From positions 1 through 64,000 of the forward strand of contig WEDG01007485.1 of the NCBI GenBank assembly GCA_017591395.1: a DNA stretch of 64,000 nt, written 5' to 3'. Under the pieces are notes generated by a model. That model ran no database searches. It was not told where the DNA came from and saw only the letters and a program-made list of their open reading frames with translations. Shown piece by piece: positions 47,476-57,910 of this stretch (its first letter is position 1; the number at the start of each line of letters is the position of its first letter). Source of the stretch: Schistocephalus solidus (taxonomy: Eukaryota > Platyhelminthes > Cestoda > Diphyllobothriidea > Diphyllobothriidae). Position numbers and translations under genes: made by a program.

Positions 47476-47859
47476 TTGTGGTATATAAAAAAATAGTATC
47501 TCGATATGTTGGCGAGGCCAACATAGTGGAACAAAGTTGAAAAAGAGCAGACAGTGAAAAAAACCTATGGTGACGAGAGAAAAAGCAACTTAAAACGGAA
47601 AGCCCCCAAGAATTTTACCGTCAGATAGATTTGCCAAATCACATGAATTAATACGTCTTTACAATCAGGCTAATTTTAGAGGTCAGATTCTCGATATACA
47701 TTTAGGGTTGACAGGTAGGCAGTGCTGCTTCAGACCGAAGTTTGGAAAGACTACTTTGTCTTGGAAGTCAGTAGGTGAACAGACTCATGGATCCGCTGTT
47801 TTAAAATTCACGATTACGGAATTTTATGACACTTGCATGGTGGATGCGCGACTTGATAT

Positions 47860-48204
47860 TCAGAGGTAAGTAATCACTTCAACCGGGACGCTTTTCGTAT
47901 ACCTCAATATTTCTTTGGTGTCAAGTGATCTACCGAAATTGACTTGAAAAATAATTTGAATTTTACTAAAAAAAATGCTCGTTAAATAACCAGCACACCG
48001 TGATGGATGACGTGAGTCCTTGGCATATATAATGTCCTTCTTATCTCTGGCACTACAGTGTCGAATTTCATCTTCCGTAGTAGATCCAGATTCAGAGTAA
48101 TATTCTTCATAATAAAATAGAACAGGCTCTGTTACAGCTTCATCTATCTCAGGCTTGCCTTCTTGTTGTGAATAATTCACATTAACGATCGTAATAGTGA
48201 GCAA
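47860..48204 (-). CDS. Unrecognised acidic ORF, possible exon
   Basis: One hundred and fourteen codons from an ATG at 48204. The middle is acidic (YYEEYYSESGSTTEDEIRH) and is followed by a Lys/Asp-rich stretch (ARDKKDIIYAKDS). I do not recognise a family. No clear splice borders or neighbours support it, so it may be chance. Confidence 0.2.
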   Translation of the reverse strand: MLTITIVNVNYSQQEGKPEIDEAVTEPVLFYYEEYYSESGSTTEDEIRHCSARDKKDIIYAKDSRHPSRCAGYLTSIFFSKIQIIFQVNFGRSLDTKEILRYTKSVPVEVITYL

Positions 48205-48664
48205 CGTAGAGATGGGATAGAGATTTATTTACTGTTATAGAGTTGATGACAATGAGAAAAATAGTAGTGAGAAATAATATCTAGGATAGAGTTCAATGAT
48301 GAAAGATAATCAATAGGAAAGACTCGACCGGAAAGGAAGTGTTTAAAGAGCGAAGCGAGTATTGTCAGACGATAAATCCCTTGAGGGTTGACAGTAGTGG
48401 ATCAGCGGGGATTTGATTAACGTCACGGTTGCAGAAGGGAAAGGAAAGCGAAAATGAAAGTGTTTCAAAAGCCTGCTGGTTCCTGCCCGTCATGTCCGTT
48501 TCACATGTTCAAGAATCACAGCATACGCTAATATGCATAAATGATGGAAATTTCAGCATTTAAATTACGGATTTTTAATGCACAAGCATTTTTTTAACAG
48601 TGAGAGGAACAGGAGCAAAATTTCCTTAACAAAGTCACCAGAAGTTATCTAGAGGCATTAACAT

Positions 48665-48802
48665 AATAAATGACTGTTTTCCTGAGTAAAATTAGACCGA
48701 GCGTCGGAGAGTGCGGCAAATCGAAAGCGACACGCTCCCACTTGCGAAGTTATAATAGGATTTATCCGCTTAAGGCAGATGACACCAACTGATTCTCAGC
48801 TA
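48665..48802 (-). repeat. 135-bp direct repeat of 46860-46997 (LINE fragment)
   Basis: Nearly identical to 46860-46997 over its whole length, including TTTTCCTGAGTAAAATTAGA and GAGCGTCGGAGAGTG. The flanks on both sides are different. The similarity is much higher than between other LINE copies here, so the duplication is recent. Confidence 0.8.
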
Positions 48803-49729
48803 TTGCTGTTCATCAGTAACACCTCAGATTTTTGAACAGTTCAATCGGATCAATAAGCCTAGTATTCCCCGAGCAGAACAACTAAAACACGATTATGATT
48901 TATATCAGTAGTAAGTAACTGGACCCGTTTTTGACGAAGCATCGACTCAGGCAGCTGCAAAAACCATGAGCATTAATTAATAACAGAATACTCGAGATGG
49001 CGATAACAGTGCTCCGGTCTCGAACACAGGTTTCTGCTGTTCCTGCTACACAGAACCGTGGTGAAATCGAAGGTAAATACTGTGCACTTCAACAATCATG
49101 AAAGAGAACTTTTTCGCGAGTTTATCAAGGAGCTGTCAAACACTACTAGGCTTCAGTATTTAATATCATTGGACACCAGTATGAAAGTAACTAGGCCAGA
49201 GGTAAAATGTGATCTTCAACTTAAACTTTAACATGAAAAACGTGACATCTTCTGTTACACTGCTTCCCTCCAAGAAGCCAGTTTAAGTGGTGATATATAT
49301 ATATATCGGACAAAGTCGCGTAAAGGAGAAAATTTCACGCACTTTAATTTCCAAGTCAACATAAACGATGGGAACCCAATACCACTAAAACAGCGCTAAA
49401 TAACTCCCTTTGAGATAAAAGGGAGAACTGCTATTAGTGCGTATTCCGATTTTTATTTGTCTAGTTGCATACAAACGACGACCTTAAACTAAGATATTTA
49501 GGTAATCGATATAACAGCGATATAGCAATATAACAGATCATCCACTTTACTGGAGATCAAAGAACGCGTAGCCTTAGATATAATCATGCCATTGTCCAAA
49601 TTTCTCTGACCCCGTATAATTTGCATATAAAGCCTGGCCTAGTACCTAGATGCCGCCGCTCTTGCGGTCCATTCTTTTCTACGAGGTTTAGATCAGGGCT
49701 AGCGTGCGTACGATGTTCACCGTACCAGC
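48803..49729. other. Unassigned region with a short (AT)n tract
   Basis: Nothing recognised except about seven AT units at 49293-49306. Confidence 0.4.
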
Positions 49730-49890
49730 AGTGTGTCCGCAGGAACAGTGACTTACAGATGAATTACCTGTTCGTGACCGTAGACTTGCGATGTATCTAT
49801 CGCACTCGCTCCTACTCTTCTAACTGAACCCGGTGTCACGACAGAGTTAAGCAGACTGGAACCGAGGGAGGGCACAGGTGGCTGGTTTGA
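49730..49890 (+). repeat. Interspersed repeat R2, partial copy
   Basis: Carries the blocks CGTAGACTTGCG.TGTATCTA, CGCACTCGCTCC, CCCGGTGTCA.GACA and GGCACAGGTGGCTGG in the same order as 53690-53800 and 30890-30980. Confidence 0.5.
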
Positions 49891-49914
49891 CAAAAACCCG
49901 TACCACGGCATACC

Positions 49915-50110
49915 ACCACTACAGGAATCATGGCTTTATTCGTCTGAGCTTTCGAACTCTTCGTCAGAGATAAAACAGCAACATAAAGGAGTAACATTTA
50001 TAGGGGACAGGGGCCAATCAGACAGCAGTGGCGCCAGTCCAAAGGTGACAACGCAGGGTCATGTATGCCGGCACCAGATCGATATATCGATTGACCGGTG
50101 AACGAACAAT
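49915..50110 (-). mobile_element. Penelope-like element, 3' terminal fragment
   Basis: The sequence parallels 22220-22410: GGCTTTATT, GAGCTTTCGAACTC, GTCAGAGATAAAACAGCA, CATTTATAGGGGACAG, and then the C-terminal frame (minus) with RYIDLVPAYMTLRCHL. The rest of the element is absent. Confidence 0.65.
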
Positions 50111-50999
50111 TTTTTTCTTCTTCACTTATACACACCTGGAATGCGGACTTTCGCCTCCATACCACCACTACCCCTGGTCCGCCCATGAGACCAGAGTGCA
50201 ACGCAAACAAAAAAGGGCGGCTCGGATCCCAACTGTGCGAGTTTGTCCTGCAGTCTGACTCCTCGTCCTGAGAGGAGGAGTGAGTTATTCCGTAAGTCGG
50301 ACACCTTGCAAGTCGAGGCTTTTAGCGCACAGCGATGGATTCAAGTGTGGCAGCTTGTTTGGATGCTGAGTGCTGTAGACCTCCATTGCTCTTCTTTTAC
50401 ATGCAAAAGCCACTTTCCACGCCAGTCAGTCAAATGATGCGATGGTTGGGTGCAGTGGCTAACAGTGCTAGATGGTTCGTCTGCATGTGCCACACACACG
50501 ACATAACCCCCAACAAAACACAGAAGGTTTTCACAAAAACGGGGATAGGGTACTCGAATCCGACTGGCGTGAGTGCCAGAGAGGCCAAAGTAAATCCCAC
50601 GACAGCCTAGAGGTGAATAGCAGTCTCCCAGCCGATATGGCAAGACTAAGTGGGCCCTAAATGAAATCTCAGACCTCCAGGGCAAGTATGGTTTCCTGGT
50701 TCCTCCGGTCCTGTTGAGGAGCTCTCTGATTGGTTGGTTGACTGTGCGCGTGCAGGCAAGCTGCTCACGATGACACATGTAAGGTTTGGGTGTATATGGT
50801 GCCTCAGGAATCCAGGTGCTCCATCTCATAGCTGTTCACTGTACAAGGCAAAAGGTGGCGGTCGTTGCCTTTTACTGATCCACACCTTTTCATGTTAAAT
50901 ATGGAATCGGAACAATCTAAAACTTATACTTAAAGCGGGTGCCGCTCGTATTAGTTGGACATGAAGGAGCCACCTGCCGGACAGTTGCTTGACTAAAAC
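50111..50999. other. Unassigned region
   Basis: A 162-codon minus frame (50341-50829) and overlapping + frames are open but show no motif. No firm call. Confidence 0.3.
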
Positions 51000-52870
51000 G
51001 TTTTTTCAGCAACTGAGAAACCGATCGAATACTCGTGATTGTAAGTAGTCAACTGGGTATCTGGCACCGGCGTAAGGACCTGCATAGGTATTACAGGCAG
51101 GCAGTTGTTTCAGCTGAGCGTAGATGCTGAGAAGGCCTGTTCGTTCAAACACTTCCGTTTCCGAGATCCTGTATTGCCATCTTAGTTTTAGCATTCTGTG
51201 GAGGCAGCAGAGATGGAAGGGGTTGAGCTTCCACGCCTACTTTTGGTGGATCGTCCACGTCTCCGCTCCATACGCCAGCATCGGCAATATAACAGCTTTG
51301 TACATCTTGAGCTTGCTGCTGAGGTTGAGACCGTTTCGATTCCAGACAACGTTCTGCATGCGTCCAAAGGCTTGGCTGGCCTTGGCGATCCGATGGGCGA
51401 TCTCATTGGTGACTTTGGAGCTGCAGGAGAGATTGCTGCCCAGAGACGTGAAGGTATTCACAGATTTCAGTAGGGGGTCATTGACATTGATGTGAGCTGC
51501 GGTGTATATGGTATTGGGCAGTGGCTGATGTATCAAAACCGTTTTATCAGTGTTGATGCGCAGTCCGAAGGTGTCACAGGCGGCAGCGAAGAGGTCCACG
51601 CTCCTTTGCCTTTCCTCTTCTGTCGTAAAATTGAGTGGGCAGTCGTCGGCGAAGAGAATTTTGTGAATGGTGGCTGTGGCTACACACGAGTGGAAGTGCA
51701 TCCACCGTTCGTTGAGGAGTCGGCCACCCATCCGGTAGGCGATGCGGATCCCGGGGCGTTCGTCCCGTTAGGTGTCCATTAGCATGGCAGAGAACATGAA
51801 ACTGAAGAGGGTGGGGGCCAGTACGCAGCCCTGCTTCACACCGATGGTAACTGCGAATGCTTCGTATACTGTCCGGTTGTCAGTAACGCGCGCCATAATC
51901 CCGTCGTGAAGCTGACGCACCATATGCGTAAAACGTTCAGGACAGCCGAATCGCTGGCGAGCAACGAATATCATGTCGATTGTTTCTCGGTATCGTCGGA
52001 GATCATATTGGCTTTCCGGGAACAGTCCTTGCTCCAGGTGAGTGTTCAGACAATTGAGGAGAATGCGGGTGAAGATCTTTCCGGCGATGTTCAGCAATGA
52101 GATGCCACTATTGTTGTCACAGAGTTGCCGGTTCCCCTTCCGCTTGTAGAGATGGACGATAGTCGCGTCTTTGAAATCCCGTGAAACTTGTCCTAGGCAC
52201 CACATCTGGCAGAACGCTCTGAGTCACTTCGTCAATTGTGGTTCAGTATGCTTCTATATCACAGCAGGGATCCCGTCCGAGCGAGGTGCTTTCCCGCTGG
52301 AGAGTTGCTGCACGGCTCTAATGGTTACTTGGAAAGAGGGCGAGAGATCAAGGTCGGCGTTGATTTCCACTTCAGGCAAGCGATGGATGGCGACGTCGAT
52401 AACAGGTGCGTAAATACTTATATGCGTTACAATATGCCATATAGGGCTGTTTGTAATGGGAGGTATAAGCAGCCTGTCTGATTCGGAATCCTCGTTTAAA
52501 GGGCGTTTTGAAAGCTCGCTACATGCCTATAGTAAATGGCGAACTTGACTCCCCGGAGAGGCTGACGAAAGGTGTTCAGGCGATCGTTGATGCCCTGTGA
52601 CAAACAGGGCAGACGTCCCACGATGTTCCTCCGGATGGCAAAGGCGACACTAGAGTCACGTCGCTCTGCCTTTGGTCGGTCGCATCAGAAAAAGGTGTAG
52701 CGGGCACCAACCTCCTCCAGCTGACCCTGTACGGAGAATCAGGTCTCGCTGAGAGCAGCAACATCTACTTTGTAGCACGCTACTTCACGAGCGAACAGCA
52801 GCTTCCTCCGTTCCTGTCGGTTGCTCCTGATTGAGCAAGCACACTCGAGCCGTCCGGAAGGTACCGCGGA
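51000..52870 (-). mobile_element. RTE-like LINE (family D) with internal deletion
   Basis: The minus strand starts with the endonuclease N-terminus (RSNRQERRKLLFAREVACYK, then VDVAALSET) at 52840-52745, with GQLEEVGARYTFF next. The endonuclease then breaks off near 52555 and the frame resumes in the RT entry (RAVQQLSSGKAP near 52320). RT follows with IVHLYKRKGNRQLC and SLLNIAGKIFTRILL (52205 down), [35 protein letters not shown], and a tail [18 protein letters not shown] (51194-51006). The catalytic FADD is intact, but most of the endonuclease is gone and a stop follows ALSET. Confidence 0.87.
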
Positions 52871-53184
52871 GGGTACGATGGGGGGGATTGGGAGAGGAAT
52901 TATTAATGATATTGTTTAGTTTTTTGACCGCATGTCATTACAGTCTGCTAGCCACAGTCTGCTACAGCTGTCGTGAGACCAGCATTTGTTTAGGGCATAT
53001 TTTCTAGCCCCGTCCCCTACGAGGGATTAAGCAGTGCTGTCCCTATATAGGGCTGCTGAGTCATCGCAGGCGGCTACTGAACCCACTATGGGTCACGTTT
53101 TTGGCTAGTGAGAGAACGCCCGATTCACATGGGCCACCTACGTGATTGCATGTCGCCCTCGACTTAGAACTTTTTCAACCGTGT

Positions 53185-53365
53185 GGGGGTGGAGGTAAGG
53201 GTGATGGGGTGAGGGAGAAGAGGGGAGGGGAAGAAGTAAGAGTAAAAGAGAGGAGGTGAGAGGGAGGGGAAAGAGAGGCGAGAGGAGGAGGAGGAGGAGA
53301 GAAGAAGAGGGAGAGAGGGGGAAGGGCAGGGAGGATGGGAGAGCGGGAAGAGCAGGGGAAGGGAG
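53185..53365 (+). repeat. Polypurine (GA-rich) tract
   Basis: About 180 bp with almost only A and G on the + strand (GAGG, GGGA and AAGAG units). The open minus-strand frames rich in Pro, Ser and Leu are artefacts of this composition. Confidence 0.92.
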
Positions 53366-53614
53366 CAGACGTGTCGGGTGTGGAGACGCACACAACACCG
53401 GAGACCCTCACCTCCTCTAGCCCGCCAGTCGTGACGGTTACTCGCGGTGTGGCCGCTGGGAAGAGCCAAGCTACGAGGAGCCACAGATGAGAGTTGGCTA
53501 CCAGGAGCATTCACCACCTGCACGAGACAAACAGAGCGACCAAATACTACCTGTGTGGTGCTACCCCTAACTAGTACCCCCTATACCCCACACACACACG
53601 ACAATTTGACCGCC

Positions 53615-53945
53615 TTAGTCCGAAGATGTCCACCATATGCTCCACAGAAGGGTGGTGCGGGGATGGTGACTTTCGCGTGGATAAGGTTAAAGTGATAGTA
53701 GCCTTGCGCTGCAGCTACTGCACTCTCTCCTCCTCCCCCACCTGAGCCCGGTGTCAAGACAAAGTCAAAAAGACCGGAGGCGGGAGAAGACGCAGGTGGC
53801 TGGTGCGGCTGGAGCCGCTTCTTGGCGTGCAACGACACTCCTCATGTTCGGCGTTTGTTATGGGAGCGAACTCCTGCCGTGTCCTGATGCGCCCCCCATA
53901 TTGGTCCAACACCTCTACCACGTGGTGCATTTACGGGGCACTCAC
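53615..53945 (+). repeat. Interspersed repeat R2, copy 2
   Basis: Parallels 30820-31190 from ATGTCCACCATATGCTCCAC to ACCTCTACCACGTGG and GGGGCAC. This is the longest copy in the window. Family unknown. Confidence 0.65.
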
Positions 53946-54487
53946 ACAATGTGGTTTTTTACATAGCGAAACAAGGAGTCATAAAATACATTTTAAAAGA
54001 TAAATCGTTGAACAGCCAAAGATGTCCGAAAGTAAGCTTACAGCAGGAACGAACCAATGCGCAGATAACCTGAATATGAGAAATATTCCTATAAAAGGAT
54101 GTGCCGTAGAATTCTTATCCTCGAAACTCTAGTAGAGGAAATTTTCAGGAACCTAGCGATCGGGCCATTAGCCCTCCACACAGATCCTACCATTATCTCC
54201 ATCTGAATAGCATAAACATATTAGTGGACATACATTATGGGCTTTTGCCAGCTCTATAAGCAGGTTATAGAAAGCAATGCCAACAATTATAACAGTAGAT
54301 ATAATTGTTTCGTTAAAGAAACACCCCAAAGGGTGGTACAACAAGGAAAATAACGTGAAACACGTAGCGCCGTGGAGCTCAGAACATCTCACCCTAACAG
54401 TCAGTGCAAGTTAAACGAAAACACTGCAAATAAGCTGCCCATGTGAAAGTTAACACCAGGAATGGACTATCTTACGTCTAAGGCCTT
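53946..54487. other. Unassigned region
   Basis: Possibly the 3' UTR of the minus-strand gene if the last exon at 54488-54538 is real. No clear AATAAA close to that stop on the minus strand. Confidence 0.3.
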
Positions 54488-54538
54488 CTAGGCGATCTTG
54501 GCGGAACTTGGGACATCATCCGCGCTAAACTTTCCCAT
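54488..54538 (-). CDS. Candidate last exon of the minus-strand GAT gene
   Basis: On the minus strand, TTTTATTTCAG is followed by 16 sense codons (MGKFSADDVPSSAKIA) and TAG. The acceptor has a good pyrimidine run and the frame is phase 0, like all other exons of this locus. It lies 2.4 kb downstream of the last GAT exon (56967), with Penelope-like copies between. Nothing in the short peptide proves the link, so the call rests on position, phase and splice site only. Confidence 0.3.
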   Translation of the reverse strand: MGKFSADDVPSSAKIA

Positions 54539-54767
54539 CTGAAATAAAAGAAAACACTCATGATTATAAATTAACTATTTTTGCTATGTACACGTTTAAT
54601 CAGAATACTTCACTTGTAAAGTCATATGGGAGTAATGTACACCGATCTAGCCTGATTTTATGTGAGAACGTTCTGCTTTGCACTACCTTATTATTTACCA
54701 TACTGGTAGCGCAAGTAAAGACTAAAATCTCAGTAAATAATTAAGTAATGTGAGAAGAAGTAGATGC

Positions 54768-55060
54768 GAACGCTGGGACAAGGGCTTAATTCGCCTGAGG
54801 ATTCGGATTCCAACTCGAACCTATCTTCAGAGACAGTATCAGATTCGGGTAATTCGGACACAGGGAGTTGCAGTATTTATAGGATGCCGTCGCTATGCTA
54901 CTGCACGCCTACGGCAACTAACAGCTCCCCTTCAGCGATGACGACTGCGCTCTGGTGCGTTAATTGTTTTATGGCCAGCATGTGGGTCGTTATCCGCTGA
55001 AATTTCGTCACCCATGTTGGAGGATGGCGTGATGATTGCTCGGTCAATCACTGCCGTGGC
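54768..55060 (-). mobile_element. Penelope-like element PLE3, inverted 3' arm
   Basis: An inverted copy of 55425-55725: GCTGGGACAAGGGCTTAATT, CGCCTGAGGATTCGGATTCC and GGGAGTTGCAGTATTT all recur on the opposite strand there. The arm ends at 55060, directly against the start of the + strand PLE3 fragment. Confidence 0.85.
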
Positions 55061-55061
55061 A

Positions 55062-55750
55062 AGAAACATCTGGAGTTGTTTATCGGATCTGGTGCAGTTG
55101 TAGGCAAAGCAACTACGTCGGAGAAACCGGAAGACTGCTTTGGACGTGAATTGCCGAACACGCGGCAGTAGGGCGGCAAAATAACGACAATTCCCAAGTC
55201 GCGGCTCATTTGGGGAAAACCGGCGACAAATTCAAGTTCGATGAAGCCGGAATTCTCGGAAGAGGTGATAATCGCGTGAGCCACGAGTCGTTTGAGTCAA
55301 GGTTTACAGGGCCCCAGTCTATTAACTAGTGCAATGACCTACCCAACCCATCTTCGGTGCTGTGACTCAACTTGGCTAAAGCAATTAGCCACTCGGGAAG
55401 CGCTCAGGCGAACACATTTTCCATCACCAGCGCCAGTGAGCCAGATGGCCGAGCAATCATCACGCCGCCCTCCAATACGGGTGACGAAATTTCAGCGGAT
55501 AACGACCCGCATGCCATCCATCAAGCAATTAACGCACCAGAACGCAGTCGTCATCTCTGAAAGGGGAGCTGTTAATTGCCGTAGGCATGCGGCAGCATAG
55601 CGACGGCATTTGACAAATACTGCAACTCCCTGTGTATGAATTACCCGTATCAGATACTGTTTTTGAGGATGGATTTGAGTTGGAATCCGAAACCTCAGGC
55701 GAATAAAGCTCTTGTCCCAGCGATATCATCTATTTCTTTTCAATTACTTC
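55062..55750 (+). mobile_element. Penelope-like element PLE3, GIY-YIG domain and 3' end
   Basis: The + strand reads SGVVYRIWCSCRQSNYVGET, then GRLL, then IAEHAAVGRQNN, QVAAHLGKTGDKFKFDE, and SHESFESRFTGPQSIN, a GIY-YIG nuclease region with its C-terminal extension. It goes on to RAIITPPSNTGDEISA, which matches PLE1 (RVIMTPSSMADEITA), and then the 3' terminal sequence. In-frame stops after LLWT and QSIN break it. The RT is missing altogether. Confidence 0.85.
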
Positions 55751-56675
55751 CTGGGACTCGCATTTTCGCTTGTATCGATGTTTGTCGTCATCAAGACCAA
55801 CACTTAGACCTGCTACAAGAATGAAGTTTATATTCGAAACGGAGGTTGACGGACAATTCCAATTTCTGGATGTCCTCGTACATCGAAAACAGATGGATCA
55901 CTCCAAACATTAGTTTCTCCCAAAGAAAAATATTCTGAGCTGATCCTACGCATTAAGAGTAACCACCCCATTTATCACAAAAAGAGTTCTGTCTACAAAA
56001 TCCTAAATCGGTCAATAACACACTTTTATGATTAAGAAAGTTATCAGGCAGAAGAGATCTAGCTTCTTAAATTATTCTGCAAAAATGGACACCCACATAC
56101 ATATGTGAATCAGTGCCTGAAGCGGCAAGAACCCAAAAGGGAAGATTTTTCAAACGACATGGCCATCCAGGCACCCAAAACAATGACCTTACTAACTCTC
56201 CCATGCGTGAAATATGTATCTGAGTTGAGAAAACGCCAGATACAAGTAGCATACCTTTCATATCTACCTAACGCTCACAGTTTGAACACCCTATGCACAG
56301 GGCTGGCTATCTTGATAGAAAAGGTATTGTCTACAAAATTCCATGTTCCAGTTGTGATGCCGTATATTGTGGGCAAACTGGGAAATCCATCTCAACGATA
56401 AGAAGACGAGACCAACTAGCTGTGCACAAACTGGACAGCAGTCATGAATTCGGGTGTGAGATCCCTCGTATTGTTGGCCCCCACCCAATTAGAAAAGGCC
56501 ACGAATCCCTGGAAGCAATCCATTCGATGTGGCATGGACACCCACATACCTATGTGAATCAGTGCCCGCCTACTGCCAGAGCGCAGTCCTCAGGTGAATA
56601 AGTCTCTTGTCCCAGCGATCGCATCGACTTCTTCTAAATTACTTCCTGGGACTTGCATTTTCGCTTGAATTGACA
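55751..56675 (+). mobile_element. Penelope-like element PLE4, 5'-truncated
   Basis: Begins with the end of the RT (KFIFETEVDGQFQFLDVLVH near 55825-55880), then a decayed connector (LPCVKYVSELRKRQ near 56200), then GIY-YIG with GIVYKIPCSSCDAVYCGQTG (56323 on). It ends at a terminal block (TCTCTTGTCCCAGCGATCGC to GGGACTTGCATTTTCGCTTG, 56603-56670) that also lies before it at 55705-55775, so it is flanked by direct terminal repeats, as Penelope elements often are. A 34-bp direct repeat (ATGGACACCCACATACATAT..) is at 56085 and 56535. Confidence 0.82.
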
Positions 56676-56966
56676 ATTGAGTAGTGTATAATACTAATTA
56701 TCAGTTGTCGACCAGTAAAATTACACGGTTATTCGACAGTAGGATGTGCACTAGGATATCCAAAGAGTGGGATAATGTAGTAGCTTTATCAAATAGATAG
56801 CCTTCTGGTTGATGCAGCCATGTATGCAAAACTAAACAGAAATTTCCAAGAGAATTTCAATCGTGCGCAGTTAAAAGATACGCTGACTTGTATGTTCCAG
56901 AGCAATTCGTTAATTATCACCAAAAAAGCATTAAAAGAACCACATATTATTAGCGAAACAACTAAC

Positions 56967-57155
56967 TCCATCTAGGAAGGTTTTAGAGTCTTCCAGTACT
57001 CTCTCCACATCAGAAGGTACCATGTACAGATCCATCAGCAGAGGATCAACGTCGGTTGGGCGCGAGGAGGGTGACTGCTGCATTTCCATCGCTTCGTAGT
57101 CCATCTGCAAACCCCGAAGTTGTTGAAGGTCCTCTTGAAGCGCATTTGAGAGAGT
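56967..57155 (-). CDS. TOM1-like (minus locus), GAT pair b, second exon
   Basis: Sixty-three codons on the minus strand, phase 0 at both ends, acceptor TTTCTTTAG and donor GATGGA|GTTAGT. Helix 2 is NALQEDLQQLRGLQMDYEAM, then a spacer QQSPSSRPTDVDPLL, then helix 3 DVERVLEDSKTFLDG, the GAT second-half pattern. It is about 95% identical at the DNA level to 59810-59998. The reading frame is intact in both copies, with changes at only a few codons. Confidence 0.8.
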
Positions 57156-57712
57156 CTAAAGAAACATGAGGATCAATCGTATCGCACTGAAAGAGTTCTA
57201 AAGGCAAAAATGAGCGTCAACCTGGAAGGTGATGTCAAAAAATAGTAGACAGACAGATAACCTATAAAGGCCTCGTCTCCAGGTGGGCACTTTCTCGTCA
57301 TGATGTAAAATTGCCTCCGCAAGTCATGGAAAACAAAAACGTCTTCGTCGTGTCTAAGACATTCAAATGTTCGATAAGGACGAAGACCTGCCGGCTGGCT
57401 GGTAGCTGTGGGTTTGGAAGGAGGTCCATCGCCATCGAAACGTCTAGGAAATTAATAACAAGCACATTGGTGGTAGTTTTTGGGCTATTGACTAATGTAT
57501 CCCAGCGCTGATCTACGACAGATGAAAGCCGTTAAATTCCAAATATGAGAATTTCTTAGAATGCGAAATTCAAGGAATCGGGCAGGTATTGAGCATGCTC
57601 AGCTGGCTGACTATTAGTTCAGCTGACCTGACTACCGACCGGGTATCGGAAGCCCAAAAATATCAGCAAGGTGGTGAGCACAGGCAGCAGCAACAGAGAA
57701 ATGGAAACCTGC

Positions 57713-57910
57713 CTTTATCTGCAAGACATCTGCAACTGGGGTTCCTGGCAAAATAACGTGCTGTAGCAGGTCACTGAGAGATTTAACATTGGCTTTAATA
57801 TCTGCCAGTGTGTGGGAAATGACCATTTTCAGCTCATCCATTGGGTGTCCTTTTGGCTTTCCGGCAGCTACATTTTGCGCCAGTCCTCGTTCTTCTGTGA
57901 TTTCGATATC
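57713..57910 (-). CDS. TOM1-like (minus locus), GAT pair b, first exon
   Basis: Read on the minus strand from the acceptor TTTTCTAGCAG, the exon starts DIEITEERGLAQNVAAGKPK and continues MDELKMVISHTLADIKANVK, then SLSDLLQHVILPGTPVADVL, the first GAT helix. The end is not at a GT: the only phase 0 junction at the expected place is ATAAAG|GCAGGT, a GC donor. If it is not used, the frame runs on 26 codons to a stop at 57629-57631. Equivalent exons on the + strand end at the same place with GT. Confidence 0.75.

Noticed and set aside
50341..50829. 162-codon minus ORF
   Set aside because: No motif, no splice borders, and overlapping + strand frames are equally open.
53138..53523. Pro/Ser/Leu-rich minus-strand ORFs of up to 119 codons
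   Set aside because: Composition artefact of the polypurine tract at 53185-53365.
54750..55000. Ser/Asp-rich ORFs with repeated SDSNSN and TVSDSGNSDTG as a novel protein
   Set aside because: The same sequence occurs inverted at 55500-55730 and is the 3' terminal region of a Penelope-like element.
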